Positions 33,125 to 41,350 of a stretch of 64,000 nucleotides of DNA are shown piece after piece. Every line of letters begins with the position of its first letter. Within the stretch, counting starts at the first letter, position 1. Below the pieces are notes generated by a model. That model saw nothing but the letters and a program-made list of their open reading frames with translations. It searched no databases and was not told the DNA's origin. A program made the position numbers and the translations under genes. Source of the DNA: Azospira oryzae. GTDB taxonomy: Bacteria; Pseudomonadota; Gammaproteobacteria; Burkholderiales; Rhodocyclaceae. The stretch spans positions 1,526,137-1,590,136 of the forward strand of contig NZ_SHKM01000001.1 of the NCBI RefSeq assembly GCF_004217225.1, read 5' to 3'.

Positions 33125-33520
33125 CTAGGGGAAACCCTCCCCGCCCCCGGCCTGTGCCCCACGCCGGGCGGAGAGGAAATGCAACAGCCCCGGCGGCATC
33201 TCCCTCGGCACTTCCAGCATGAACCCGGCCAGCCAGCCGGCAATGGGGTCAGCGGGCAGCGTGACCCCGCTAACGTCGCGGGCCAGATGGAAATAGGCGG
33301 CCCCATAGGCGCGCAACCCGGCCGGGCCGGCAGCGCCAAGCCTCGCGGCAGTTGGCGACAGCAACAGCCGACGGCAGCGGCCGTGACGGAACAGGAACAC
33401 CACCCGGGCCGCCCCGCAGCCGGCCAGGGGCTCCCCCCAGCCATTGACCAGCCCTTCCCCCGGCCTCTCGTACAGACACAGCTGCCGGCACCCGGGCAAG
33501 GGCGGCAGGACTTCAGCCAT
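33125..33520 (-). CDS. Hypothetical protein coupled to the TSUP transporter
   Basis: The 131-residue product starts MAEVLPPLPG at 33520, and its ATG overlaps the transporter stop by eight bases (ATGGCTGA), so the two are probably translated together. It is GC-rich with core-like codon use, and has Gly-rich hydrophobic stretches, two early cysteines and no recognised family. It may assist the transporter, but that is only context. Confidence 0.55.
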   Translation of the reverse strand: MAEVLPPLPGCRQLCLYERPGEGLVNGWGEPLAGCGAARVVFLFRHGRCRRLLLSPTAARLGAAGPAGLRAYGAAYFHLARDVSGVTLPADPIAGWLAGFMLEVPREMPPGLLHFLSARRGAQAGGGEGFP

Positions 33521-34262
33521 AGGTGCGCCAGAAGAAGGCGCCGGCCATGAGGAAGTTGAGCAGCACCACCCCCTTCCGCAGACGCCGGGGTTCCAGGCGC
33601 TGACTGAGCCGCGCCCCCAGCCAGCCCCCGGCAACGGCGCCGGCCGCCAGGGCCAGGCCCGGCCCCCAGCGCACCTGGCCGGCGACAATGAAGCAGAGGA
33701 CGGCCACCGCATTGGTGGCGCCGACGAACAGGCTCTTGGCACCGTTCACCGCCCGCAGTTCGGTATGGCCCCAGATGCCCCACAGGGCCATCATCATGAT
33801 GCCCACGGCGCCGCCGAAATAGCCGCCGTAGACGGCCAGCAGGCCCTGGCCGGCCAGCATGACGCCCGCCCCCGGATGGCGCTGCCGTCGCAGCAGGCGG
33901 CCCGCCGCGCCGCCCCAGGCGAAGGCCACGGCCCCCAGCAGGAGCAGCCAGGGCACCAGCAGGTCGAAATGGCGCGAGGGTGTCAGCAACAGCAGAATGG
34001 CGCCGATCAGCCCGCCGGCCAGGCTGACCGCCAGCAGGCGGGAGGTGGCCACCCCGGGAAAGGGGCAAAAGTCCCGCCGCAGGGTCCAGGCGCTGGCCAG
34101 GGCGCCGGGGAACAGGGCCACGGTGCTGGTGGCATTGGCGACGGTGGACGGCACCCCGGCCAGGATCAGGGCCGGCAGGGTGACGAAGGAGCCGCCGCCC
34201 GCCAGGGCATTCATGGCGCCGGCCAGGGTGCCGACGGCGAGAAGCATGAGTGAGTTTTCCAT
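33513..34262 (-). CDS. Sulfite/anion exporter, TSUP (TauE/SafE) family
   Basis: The 249-residue integral membrane protein has eight hydrophobic spans and the family repeats GTLAGAMNALAGGGSFVTLP (N-half) and GYFGGAVGIMMMALWG (C-half). TSUP members export sulfite, sulfoacetate or other organosulfur or carboxylate anions. It is divergent from a LysR gene 94 bases away, its probable regulator. The substrate is not known. Confidence 0.87.
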   Translation of the reverse strand: MENSLMLLAVGTLAGAMNALAGGGSFVTLPALILAGVPSTVANATSTVALFPGALASAWTLRRDFCPFPGVATSRLLAVSLAGGLIGAILLLLTPSRHFDLLVPWLLLLGAVAFAWGGAAGRLLRRQRHPGAGVMLAGQGLLAVYGGYFGGAVGIMMMALWGIWGHTELRAVNGAKSLFVGATNAVAVLCFIVAGQVRWGPGLALAAGAVAGGWLGARLSQRLEPRRLRKGVVLLNFLMAGAFFWRTYG

Positions 34263-34290
34263 GAGCCTCAGTCTGAAACATGGATCACCC

Positions 34291-34315
34291 CCTGAAAATC
34301 GGCATTTTTCTCAGG
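34291..34315. promoter_or_regulatory. Candidate LysR operator between TSUP and LysR genes
   Basis: CCTGAAAAT and ATTTTTCTCAGG form an interrupted inverted repeat centred in the divergent gap, which includes T-N11-A spacings typical of LysR sites. No binding evidence exists. Confidence 0.35.
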
Positions 34316-34356
34316 CACACTTCGGCTATTCCATAGGCTGAGCAGGGAGCCGCACC

Positions 34357-35256
34357 ATGCGTTTCGATCTCACGGACCTCAATCTCTTCATCCAGGTCGC
34401 TGACAGCGGCAGCATCACGGCTGGCGCCGAGCGCTGCCATTTGTCCCTGGCCTCGGCCAGCGCCCGCATCCGCGGCATGGAGGAAACCCTGGGCACGCCC
34501 CTGTTGCAACGGGGCCGGCGCGGCGTCACACCGACACCCGCCGGCCGGGCCCTGCTGCACCACGCCCAGACCATCGCCGCCCAGGTGCAGCATCTGCGCG
34601 GCGATCTGGGCCAGTATGCCCAGGGCCTCAAGGGCCACATCCGGCTGCTGGGCAACACCGCCGCCCTCAGCGAGTTCCTGCCGGAGGCCCTGGCCGCCTT
34701 TCTCGCCGCCCATCCCCAGGTCGATGTGGACGTGGAGGAACGGCTCAGCCACCACATCGTCGAGGCCATCGCCGCCGGCCTGGGCGATGTGGGCATCATT
34801 GCCGACTCGGTGGACCCGGGGGAGCTGGAAACCCTGCCATTCCGGGAAGACCGCCTGGTGCTGGTATGCAGCCGCCGCCATGGGCTAGCCGGGAGCGAGA
34901 CGGTCAATTTCGCCGACACCCTGGACTGGGAATGGGTCGGCCTCACCCCGGGCAGCGCCCTGCCCGACTTTCTCGCCGCCCATGGCGCCCGCATCGGCCG
35001 CCAGCCCCGCTACCGGGTGCGGCTCGGCAATTTCGACGCCCTCTGCCGCATGGTGGAAGCGGGCGTCGGCGTCGGCATCGTCCCGGTGACGGCAGCCCGC
35101 CGCTACGCCCGCAGCATGGACCTGGCGGTGGTGCCCCTGGCCGATGCCTGGGCCAGCCGCCAGTTGCGGCTCTGCTGCCGCCGGCTGGAGGCGCTGCCGC
35201 CCTACGCCCGGCAGCTGGTGGAGCATCTGCGGCAAGCCCCGCCGCCGGCCATCTGA
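34357..35256 (+). CDS. LysR-family transcriptional regulator
   Basis: The 299-residue protein has an N-terminal helix-turn-helix (LFIQVADSGSITAGAERC and SASARIRGMEETLG) and a substrate-binding domain from about residue 92. It is transcribed away from the TSUP transporter and probably regulates it. A region with a gene remnant follows downstream. Confidence 0.88.
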   Translation: MRFDLTDLNLFIQVADSGSITAGAERCHLSLASASARIRGMEETLGTPLLQRGRRGVTPTPAGRALLHHAQTIAAQVQHLRGDLGQYAQGLKGHIRLLGNTAALSEFLPEALAAFLAAHPQVDVDVEERLSHHIVEAIAAGLGDVGIIADSVDPGELETLPFREDRLVLVCSRRHGLAGSETVNFADTLDWEWVGLTPGSALPDFLAAHGARIGRQPRYRVRLGNFDALCRMVEAGVGVGIVPVTAARRYARSMDLAVVPLADAWASRQLRLCCRRLEALPPYARQLVEHLRQAPPPAI

Positions 35257-35454
35257 GGCGCCACACCCGGCCCCCGGCGTCTCATTCGCCGCCCCTGCCC
35301 GGCGGCCCGTCCGCCAGTTCCTCCCACACCGCGGCGAAGACTGCGGCAGAAAGGGTTTCTTCCTCCACCGCCCGGGCCAGCACCACACCGCCTACATGGG
35401 AGGGCATCAGGGCCTGGGGCCGGCGACGAAATTGCCTGGCCTCGGCCGCCCCGG

Positions 35455-35640
35455 CCCGGCGACACCCTGCGGGGGAAAAGCGAGGTGCAGTCCGTGCTGC
35501 CCTCCCGTTCCAAACCCCAGCAGGGCATGGTCACGGTGCGCAGCGAAATCCTCAACCAGCACGGCGACACGGTGCAGATGCAGGTGCAGACCGCCAAAAT
35601 GGTGGTGCCGCGCCGGCGCCTGAGCCGGCCAAGGGCCCGG
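35455..35640 (+). pseudogene. Remnant of a MaoC-type acyl dehydratase
   Basis: In one forward frame the text PGDTLRGKSEV is followed by SRSKPQQGMVTVRSEILNQ and then TAKMVVPRR. This reads like the C-terminal half of MaoC-like hot-dog dehydratases (hydration of enoyl-CoA). The N-terminal half, including the catalytic Asp and His, is missing and the natural stop is lost. The segment lies in the 386-base gap between the LysR and glycerate kinase genes. The rest of the gap (35257-35454) shows no convincing gene. Confidence 0.6.
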
Positions 35641-35642
35641 CC

Positions 35643-36962
35643 TCAGCCGTTGCCCTCCTCCGGCAGCACCAGCACGGCGCGGAAGTCGTTGACGTTGGTG
35701 CGGGTGGGGCCGGTCAGCAGCAGGTCCCCCAGGCCGGCGAAGAAGCCGTAGGCGTCGTGGCCGGCCAGATGGCCCTGGGCGTCCAGGCCGGCGGCGGCGG
35801 CCCGGGCCAGGGTTGCCGGATCGATGCGGGCGCCGGCGTTGTCCTCGGAGCCGTCGATGCCGTCCGTGTCCGCCGCCAGGGCGTGGATGCCAGGCCGGCC
35901 GCCGAGGGCCAGCGCCAGGGCCAGGAGGAATTCGCTGTTGCGCCCGCCCCGGCCCAGGGGCGCGCCCGGCGCCACGCTGACGGTGGTCTCGCCGCCGGAG
36001 AGGAGCACGCAGGGCGGCGCCAGGGGCGTGCCGTGGTCCTGGCAGGCCAGGGCCAGGCCGGCCATGACCTTGGCCACCTCCTTCGCCTCCCCTTCCACCC
36101 GGTCCCCCAGCACCAGGGGCGTGATGCCGGCGGCCCGGGCGGCCTCGGCGGCGGCCAGGAGGGACTGCTGGGGGCGGCCGATGAGCCGGTAGTCGCTGCG
36201 GCCGAGCCGGGAATCGCCGGGCTTGGGCGTCTCCAGGGCGCCGGACTGCAGCAGGGCGGCCACTTCCGGCGGCACCTCGATGCCATGGCGGGCCAGTACC
36301 GCCAGGGCGTCGGCGCAGGTAGTGGGATCGGCCACGGTGGGGCCGGAGGCGATGACCGAGGGGGCGTCGCCGGCCACGTCGGAAATGGCCAGGGTCAGCA
36401 CCGGGGCCGGCCAGGCCGCGGCGGCCAGGCGCCCGCCCTTGACCGCCGAGAGGTGCTTGCGCACGCAGTTGATCTCGCCGATGTCGGCGCCGCTGAGCAG
36501 CAGGGCCCGGGTCAGGGCCCGCTTCTGGGCCAGGTTGACGCCGGGGGCCGGGGCCGCCATGAGGGCGGAACCGCCGCCGGAAATGAGGGCCAGCACCCGG
36601 TCCTTTTCCGTCAGGCCCCACACCTGTTCCAGGATGCGGGCGGCAGCGGCCTCGCCGGCGACGTCCGGCACCGGATGGGCCGCCTCCACCACTTCGATGC
36701 GGCGGCAGGGCAGGCCGTGGCCGTAGCGGGTCACCACCAGGCCGGAAAGGGGGCCGGGCCAGCGCTCCTCCACCGCCCGGGCCATGGCCCCCGCCGCCTT
36801 GCCGGCGCCCACCACCACCAGGCGCCCGCCCTCGGGCAGGCTGGCCGGGTCCGGCAGATGGGGCGGCACCAGCCGGGCCGGATCGGCGGCGGCGAGGGCG
36901 GCCTGCAGCAGGTTGTGCAGCAGGGCGTCGGGGGCGAGTGGCTTGTGGGAGGCAGCGGACAT
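35643..36962 (-). CDS. ttuD: Glycerate 2-kinase, MOFRL family
   Basis: The 439-residue protein has the N-terminal glycerate kinase domain (VVVGAGKAAGAMARAVE and LISGGGSALMAAP) and the C-terminal MOFRL domain ending with GPTRTNVNDFRA. It phosphorylates D-glycerate to 2-phosphoglycerate, often with tartronate semialdehyde reductase in glyoxylate or hydroxypyruvate use. In this window the related functions are spread out: glcDEF at 28-32 kb, hyi at 38 kb and reductase-like genes at 53-58 kb. Confidence 0.9.
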   Translation of the reverse strand: MSAASHKPLAPDALLHNLLQAALAAADPARLVPPHLPDPASLPEGGRLVVVGAGKAAGAMARAVEERWPGPLSGLVVTRYGHGLPCRRIEVVEAAHPVPDVAGEAAAARILEQVWGLTEKDRVLALISGGGSALMAAPAPGVNLAQKRALTRALLLSGADIGEINCVRKHLSAVKGGRLAAAAWPAPVLTLAISDVAGDAPSVIASGPTVADPTTCADALAVLARHGIEVPPEVAALLQSGALETPKPGDSRLGRSDYRLIGRPQQSLLAAAEAARAAGITPLVLGDRVEGEAKEVAKVMAGLALACQDHGTPLAPPCVLLSGGETTVSVAPGAPLGRGGRNSEFLLALALALGGRPGIHALAADTDGIDGSEDNAGARIDPATLARAAAAGLDAQGHLAGHDAYGFFAGLGDLLLTGPTRTNVNDFRAVLVLPEEGNG

Positions 36963-37105
36963 GGGGACTCCGGGAAAAGTCGGGACTGGCCGGACGGCAC
37001 TCGCCGCCAGCGTCGGCGGCTGGCGGCGGCTGGCGGCAGAAGCGGGGCCGATGGCCCGCGCCGGTGCTGCCCGGGCCGGCCGTGCGCTGGGCAGGTCGCC
37101 CGGCA

Positions 37106-37132
37106 GCGCGCTATTACCTCGCTATTACCTAA
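37106..37132. repeat. Short tandem repeat upstream of the hemerythrin gene
   Basis: CGCTATTACCT is repeated twice in tandem just before an FNR-like box. The 359-base gap from 36963 to 37321 otherwise holds GC-rich sequence with no gene-like frame. Confidence 0.5.
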
Positions 37133-37143
37133 TGCATACTTTC

Positions 37144-37157
37144 TTGACCTGGATCAA
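37144..37157 (+). promoter_or_regulatory. FNR/ANR-like box upstream of the hemerythrin gene
   Basis: TTGACCTGGATCAA differs from the FNR consensus TTGATNNNNATCAA at one base. It lies 165 bases before the bacteriohemerythrin ATG, so oxygen-responsive control is plausible. A transcription start roughly 40 bases downstream would leave a long leader. Confidence 0.45.
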
Positions 37158-37321
37158 CGGCCGCCGGCGTCCAGGGGTTAGGCTGACCGCCCAGCCTCCG
37201 GGCTCCCTGCGGCCAAGGGCCCGGTCTGCGCCGGCCTCGGGCCGGCCGGGGCGGACATGGGGCCGTTGCCCCGTTGCCGCCTTTTTACCGCCTTCTGCCT
37301 TTCTGACCATAGCGCCCGCCC

Positions 37322-37798
37322 ATGAGCACCGAACTTTTCACCTGGAGCGACGATTTTTCCGTCGGCATCCAGGAAATCGACGAACAGCACAAGGTCCTGG
37401 TGGGCCTGCTCAACCAGCTCCACGAGGCCATCCGCGACCACCAGGGCAGCGCCACCTCCCGGGAGATCCTGGACCGGCTGGCCGACTATACCCGCACCCA
37501 TTTCACCGTGGAAGAGAGCCTCATGCGGGTCACCAACTACCCGGATTTCCCCGGCCACAAGGCCCAGCACGAGGAGCTGATCCGCCAGATCCGGGAGCTG
37601 CAGGAGAAGCTGGACACGGGCAAGGCCGCCATCAGTTTCGAGCTGCTGCACTTCCTCAAGGTGTGGCTGACCAAGCACATCAGCGAGACCGACAAGCGCT
37701 TCGGCAGCCACTTCCTCGGCGTGCCCCTGGCCGCCGACTGGTCGCCGGAGGTGGAGGCGGCCATGAACTCGAAGAAGGCCTGGTGGCGCTTCTGGTAA
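37322..37798 (+). CDS. Bacteriohemerythrin
   Basis: The 158-residue protein has the full di-iron ligand set of hemerythrins: His23 in EQHKVL, His60 and Glu64 in THFTVEE, His79 and His83 in HKAQHEE, and His119 and Asp124 in the HFLKVWLTKHISETD helix. It should bind O2 reversibly as a single soluble domain of usual length. The upstream FNR-like box fits a role under low oxygen. A strong terminator follows. Confidence 0.93.
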   Translation: MSTELFTWSDDFSVGIQEIDEQHKVLVGLLNQLHEAIRDHQGSATSREILDRLADYTRTHFTVEESLMRVTNYPDFPGHKAQHEELIRQIRELQEKLDTGKAAISFELLHFLKVWLTKHISETDKRFGSHFLGVPLAADWSPEVEAAMNSKKAWWRFW

Positions 37799-37827
37799 GC
37801 CGGGCCGCTTGAGGCCGGCAGTGCAGG

Positions 37828-37857
37828 AAAACGGCAGCGAGGCTGCCGTTTCTTTTT
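37828..37857 (+). terminator. Terminator after the hemerythrin gene
   Basis: AAACGGCAGC and GCTGCCGTTT form a perfect ten-pair stem around GAG, followed by CTTTTT. Confidence 0.9.
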
Positions 37858-38085
37858 GCCGCGGCCGTGGCGCCCCGGGCGATGCTGCCGCCCCCGCGGC
37901 TTGCCGCTTATAGGGGACTGCCGCCGGGAAAATCGGCCCGCCTGCCCCGTAAGCGACAACGCCCGCCGAGAGGAGCCCGGCGCGACCGCCGTACAGCACC
38001 TGCCCGCTGAGGCAGCAACGACGCCATTCTCCGATGACCCATGGCTGAGATGGCCGTCCTGCCTGGCCCCCAGGCCACTCCCCTT

Positions 38086-38895
38086 TCAGATGTCCCGCGC
38101 CGCCGCCAGCCAGCCCAGGCCGGCCTCGGTGCTGGCGGCGGGCTTGTATTCGCAGCCGATCCAGCCGTCGTAGCCCAGTTCCGCCAGGCGGCGGAAGAGA
38201 TAGGGGTAATGGATTTCGCCGCTGCCCGGTTCGTGGCGCCCCGGGTTGTCGGCGATCTGCAGGTGGCCGATGGCGGCCAGATGGCGTTCCAGGAAACGGG
38301 TCAGGTCGCCCTCCATGATCTGGGCGTGGTAGAGGTCGTACTGCAGCCGCCCCACGCCCGCCTCCGCCAGCACCTCCAGGCCCTTGGCCGGGCGGTCGAG
38401 CCAGAAGCCGGGCATGTCCACCCGGCTGTTGATGGGCTCGGCCAGCAGCTCGATGCCGTGGGGCGCCAGCTTGGCATGGGCCCAGCGCAGGTTGGCGATG
38501 AAGGTGGCGCGCAATTCGGCTTCCACTTCCGCCGCTTCCACTTCCGCCGCCTCCACCGCCCCGGCCGGGGCCAGACCGGCCAGGCAGTTCAGCCGGCGGC
38601 AGCCCAGGGTGAGCGCATACTCCAGCGCCAGCTCAACGCCCTGGCGGAATTCCGCCTCCCGCCCGGGCAGGCAGCCGAGGCCCCGCTCGCCCGCCTCCCA
38701 GTCACCCGCCGGCAGGTTGAACAGCACCTGCTCCAGGCCGTGGGCCCGCAGGCGCTCGGCGATTTCCTCCTTGGCGTGGGCGTAGGGGAACATGTACTCG
38801 ACGCCCCGGAAGCCGGCGGCGGCGGCCCGGGCGAAGCGATCGAGGAAGGGATGCTCGGCAAAGAGAAAGCTCAGATTGGCGGCAAATTTCAACAT
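38086..38895 (-). CDS. hyi: Hydroxypyruvate isomerase family TIM barrel
   Basis: The 269-residue protein is a xylose-isomerase-like TIM barrel of the Hyi/OtnI group. The metal-binding glutamates lie in LLAEPINSRVDMPGF and GCEYKP, and LQYDLYHAQIMEGDL sits between them. Hyi interconverts hydroxypyruvate and tartronate semialdehyde. OtnI acts on 2-oxotetronate, so the substrate is uncertain. A tandem AAEVE repeat occurs near residue 115. The start at 38895 (MLKFAANLSF) matches the family. Confidence 0.82.
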   Translation of the reverse strand: MLKFAANLSFLFAEHPFLDRFARAAAAGFRGVEYMFPYAHAKEEIAERLRAHGLEQVLFNLPAGDWEAGERGLGCLPGREAEFRQGVELALEYALTLGCRRLNCLAGLAPAGAVEAAEVEAAEVEAELRATFIANLRWAHAKLAPHGIELLAEPINSRVDMPGFWLDRPAKGLEVLAEAGVGRLQYDLYHAQIMEGDLTRFLERHLAAIGHLQIADNPGRHEPGSGEIHYPYLFRRLAELGYDGWIGCEYKPAASTEAGLGWLAAARDI

Positions 38896-38936
38896 AAGGG
38901 CGGGAAACGCAAGGGCGGCGAAGGGGAAAGCCTCAG

Positions 38937-38942
38937 TATAAT
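38937..38942 (+). promoter_or_regulatory. -10 box for the cobalamin adenosyltransferase gene
   Basis: A perfect TATAAT lies 39 bases before the ATG at 38981, in the short divergent gap with hyi. No clear -35 is seen. Confidence 0.4.
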
Positions 38943-38980
38943 CGGCCCACCAAGTTATCTATAAGACAGAGGAGACTGCC

Positions 38981-39559
38981 ATGGGCAACCGCCTTTCCAA
39001 GATCGTCACCCGCACCGGCGACCAGGGTGAAACCGGCCTCGGCGACGGTTCCCGCACCGGCAAGGACAGCCTGCGCATCGACGCCATCGGCGAGGTGGAC
39101 GAGCTCAACTCCTCCCTCGGCCTGCTGCTGGCCGAAAGCTTCCCCGAGGCCATCGACGCCGCGGCGCGGGAAGCCCTGATCCAGGTCCAGCACGACCTCT
39201 TCGACCTGGGGGGCGAGCTGTGCATCCCCGGCATGGAAATGGTCAAGGAAGAACAGGTGCTGCGCCTGGAGCAATGGGTGGCCGACTTCAACGAGCCCCT
39301 GGCGCCCCTCAAGGAATTCATCCTCCCCGGCGGCACCCGGGCCGCCGCCCACGCCCACCTGGCCCGCACCATCTGCCGCCGCGCCGAGCGCGCCGTGGTG
39401 CGCCTGGCCCACGCCGAGAGCGTGGCCGACGGCCCGCGCCAGTACCTCAACCGGCTCTCCGACCTGCTCTTCGTCCTCGGCCGGGCCCTGAACCACGCCG
39501 CCGGCTGCGGCGACGTGCTGTGGAAGCACGAGCGCAAGGCCAAGCCGAAACAGGCGTGA
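38981..39559 (+). CDS. Cob(I)alamin adenosyltransferase, PduO type
   Basis: The 192-residue enzyme has the ATP-binding start TRTGDQGETGLGDGSR, the ICRRAERAVV segment and NRLSDLLFVLGR near the C-terminus, all diagnostic of the PduO/MMAB family that makes adenosylcobalamin from cob(I)alamin and ATP. GAGGAG before the ATG fixes the start. A terminator follows. No other cobalamin gene is nearby. Confidence 0.95.
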   Translation: MGNRLSKIVTRTGDQGETGLGDGSRTGKDSLRIDAIGEVDELNSSLGLLLAESFPEAIDAAAREALIQVQHDLFDLGGELCIPGMEMVKEEQVLRLEQWVADFNEPLAPLKEFILPGGTRAAAHAHLARTICRRAERAVVRLAHAESVADGPRQYLNRLSDLLFVLGRALNHAAGCGDVLWKHERKAKPKQA

Positions 39560-39578
39560 AGGCCTGAGGCCGGAAAGG

Positions 39579-39603
39579 AAAAGGCACCGCACGGTGCCTT
39601 TTT
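39579..39603 (+). terminator. Terminator after the adenosyltransferase gene
   Basis: AAAAGGCACCG and CGGTGCCTTTTT form an 11-pair stem with a CA loop and a five-T tail. Confidence 0.92.
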
Positions 39604-39722
39604 CTTGGCCGGTGGCCGCAAGTCGCCAGCCAGCCCTGGCCGCAAGCCCTGGCGCCATCAAGGACGCAGCAACCGGCTGAGCAGGTCTCCCGGGCGGCCC
39701 CAGTCTGCTGGGCGTATCGGGC

Positions 39723-40121
39723 TCAGGCCCCGGGCAGGCGGGCGATGACCTTGATCTCGAACTGGAAACCATAGAGCCAGGTCACCCCCACCCCGGTCAG
39801 GGCGGGATAGGGAGCCTCGCCCCAGTAATCCGGCAACACCCGCCAGAAGGTTTCCAGCACGGCCTCGGGATCGACCAGGAACACGGTCACCTCCACCACG
39901 TCGGCAAAGGTGCAGCCGGCGGCCTCCAGCACCCCGTTCAGGTTGTCGAAGGCGCGGCGGATCTGGGCCTCCAGCTCCGGTTCCGGCGAACCGTCGTCGC
40001 GGCTGCCGACCTGGCCGGAGACGAAGAGGAAACCGTTCGAGCGCACGGCGGGGGAATAGCGGTTGCGTTCATACAGGGCTTGGCGCCCCGGCGGAAATAC
40101 CGCATCGCGGGGTGATGTCAT
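39723..40121 (-). CDS. RidA/YjgF/YER057c-family protein
   Basis: The 132-residue protein shows the RidA pattern: YSPAVRSNGFLFVSGQVG near the start, then AGCTFADVVEVTVFLVD and a C-terminal strand. Family members are trimeric and deaminate reactive enamines or act on related small molecules. The start at 40121 (MTSPRDAVF) is preferred because upstream sequence in this frame belongs to the regulatory gap. It is divergent from a LysR gene with a palindrome between them. Confidence 0.85.
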   Translation of the reverse strand: MTSPRDAVFPPGRQALYERNRYSPAVRSNGFLFVSGQVGSRDDGSPEPELEAQIRRAFDNLNGVLEAAGCTFADVVEVTVFLVDPEAVLETFWRVLPDYWGEAPYPALTGVGVTWLYGFQFEIKVIARLPGA

Positions 40122-40265
40122 GGCAAGGGCTCTCTTTCTTGGTCGGCGGCGATGGCCGGACATGGCGGTAAGGGGAGCGCCCCCCGGAGGCGGGGCACGC
40201 TGCAGCGGAGCACCCACTGTAGCGCCGGGGCCGGGGCCGATAAATGGCAGCGGCTGGGCAACAGT

Positions 40266-40282
40266 GTTTGTAAAATACAAAC
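40266..40282. promoter_or_regulatory. Perfect palindromic operator between RidA and LysR genes
   Basis: GTTTGTAAAATACAAAC is a perfect seven-plus-seven inverted repeat with a three-base spacer, 27 bases before the LysR start. It contains the T-N11-A pattern of LysR boxes. It is the likely site for autoregulation and control of the RidA-family gene. Confidence 0.6.
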
Positions 40283-40309
40283 AATCATCACCGGAAAATC
40301 AAAACAAAC

Positions 40310-41212
40310 ATGGACCGTTTCGATGCCATGCGCGCCTTTACCTGCGTCGTCGACACCGGCAGCTTCACCAAGGCGGCGGAGACCCTGCACATCAGCCGGG
40401 CCACGGCGACCCAGCTGGTGCAGCAGCTGGAGAAGCGGCTGCAGGTCCGGCTGCTGGACAGGACCACGCGCAAGGTGGGAGTGACCGGTGCCGGCAGCGC
40501 CTTTTACGAGCGGGCGGTGCGCCTGCTGGCCGATCTGGACGATGCGGAAAACAGCGTCACCGCAAGCCAGGAGACCCTGGGCGGCCGCCTGCGCCTCGAC
40601 GTGCCCAGCCCCCTGGCGCGCCTGGTGCTGCTGCCGGCCCTGCCCGCCTTTTTCGCACGCCATCCCGACATCCAGATCGACATGCGGGTCAGCGACCGTA
40701 CTTCGGACCTGCTGGACGAAAACATCGACGGCGTCATCCGGGGCGGCCCCATGGCGGACCCGACGCTGATTGCCAGACGCCTGGGCGACCTGCGCCTGCA
40801 GACCTACGCGGCGCCCGACTATCTGCAGCGCCTGGGTTCGCCGCAGCACCCCCGGGAACTGGAGGGTCCGGAGCATCGCATCGTCGGCTATCTGTGGGCC
40901 CACCGGAACCAGCAGGCGCCCTATCTGATGCGACGGCAGCAGGAGGCCCTCGGCATCCGCGGCCACTACGCCCTGGCCGTGGACGACGGCAACGCCTACC
41001 TGGCGGCGGCCCTGGCCGGGCTGGGGATCGTCTGGCTGCCCGACTACATGGCCCGGCCCCACGTGGCCGCAGGCTCCCTGATCCGGTTATTCCCGGACTG
41101 GCAACTGGACCCCATGCCCCTGCATGCCGCCTTCCCCCCCAGCCGGCGCAACAATGCCCGGCTGCGGGCCTTCATCGACTGGGCGGCCGAACTGATCGCC
41201 GGCATTTCCTGA
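40310..41212 (+). CDS. LysR-family transcriptional regulator
   Basis: The 300-residue protein has a canonical N-terminal helix-turn-helix (MDRFDAMRAFTCVVDTGSFT) and a CrgA-like substrate-binding domain (SPLARLVLLPALPAFFARHP). Its divergence from the RidA-family gene and the palindrome between them suggest that gene as its target. Confidence 0.88.
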   Translation: MDRFDAMRAFTCVVDTGSFTKAAETLHISRATATQLVQQLEKRLQVRLLDRTTRKVGVTGAGSAFYERAVRLLADLDDAENSVTASQETLGGRLRLDVPSPLARLVLLPALPAFFARHPDIQIDMRVSDRTSDLLDENIDGVIRGGPMADPTLIARRLGDLRLQTYAAPDYLQRLGSPQHPRELEGPEHRIVGYLWAHRNQQAPYLMRRQQEALGIRGHYALAVDDGNAYLAAALAGLGIVWLPDYMARPHVAAGSLIRLFPDWQLDPMPLHAAFPPSRRNNARLRAFIDWAAELIAGIS

Positions 41213-41350
41213 CGCCGGGCCGGGAGCCGGCCCGCGCCCCGGCCTGCCGGCGCCCTCGCCGCGATTGGCGGCCCGCCGGGCGTGGGTTTTCCACAGCAGC
41301 CGCCGCAGCGCCGGCAAACCGCCGGTGCCGACCGCCCCGGGCGCACCGGC

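Noticed and set aside
35282-35407. Possible 41-codon reverse-strand frame (MPSHVGGVVLARAVEE)
   Set aside because: It has no ribosome site and no recognisable family, and it lies next to a gene remnant. It is too short to claim.
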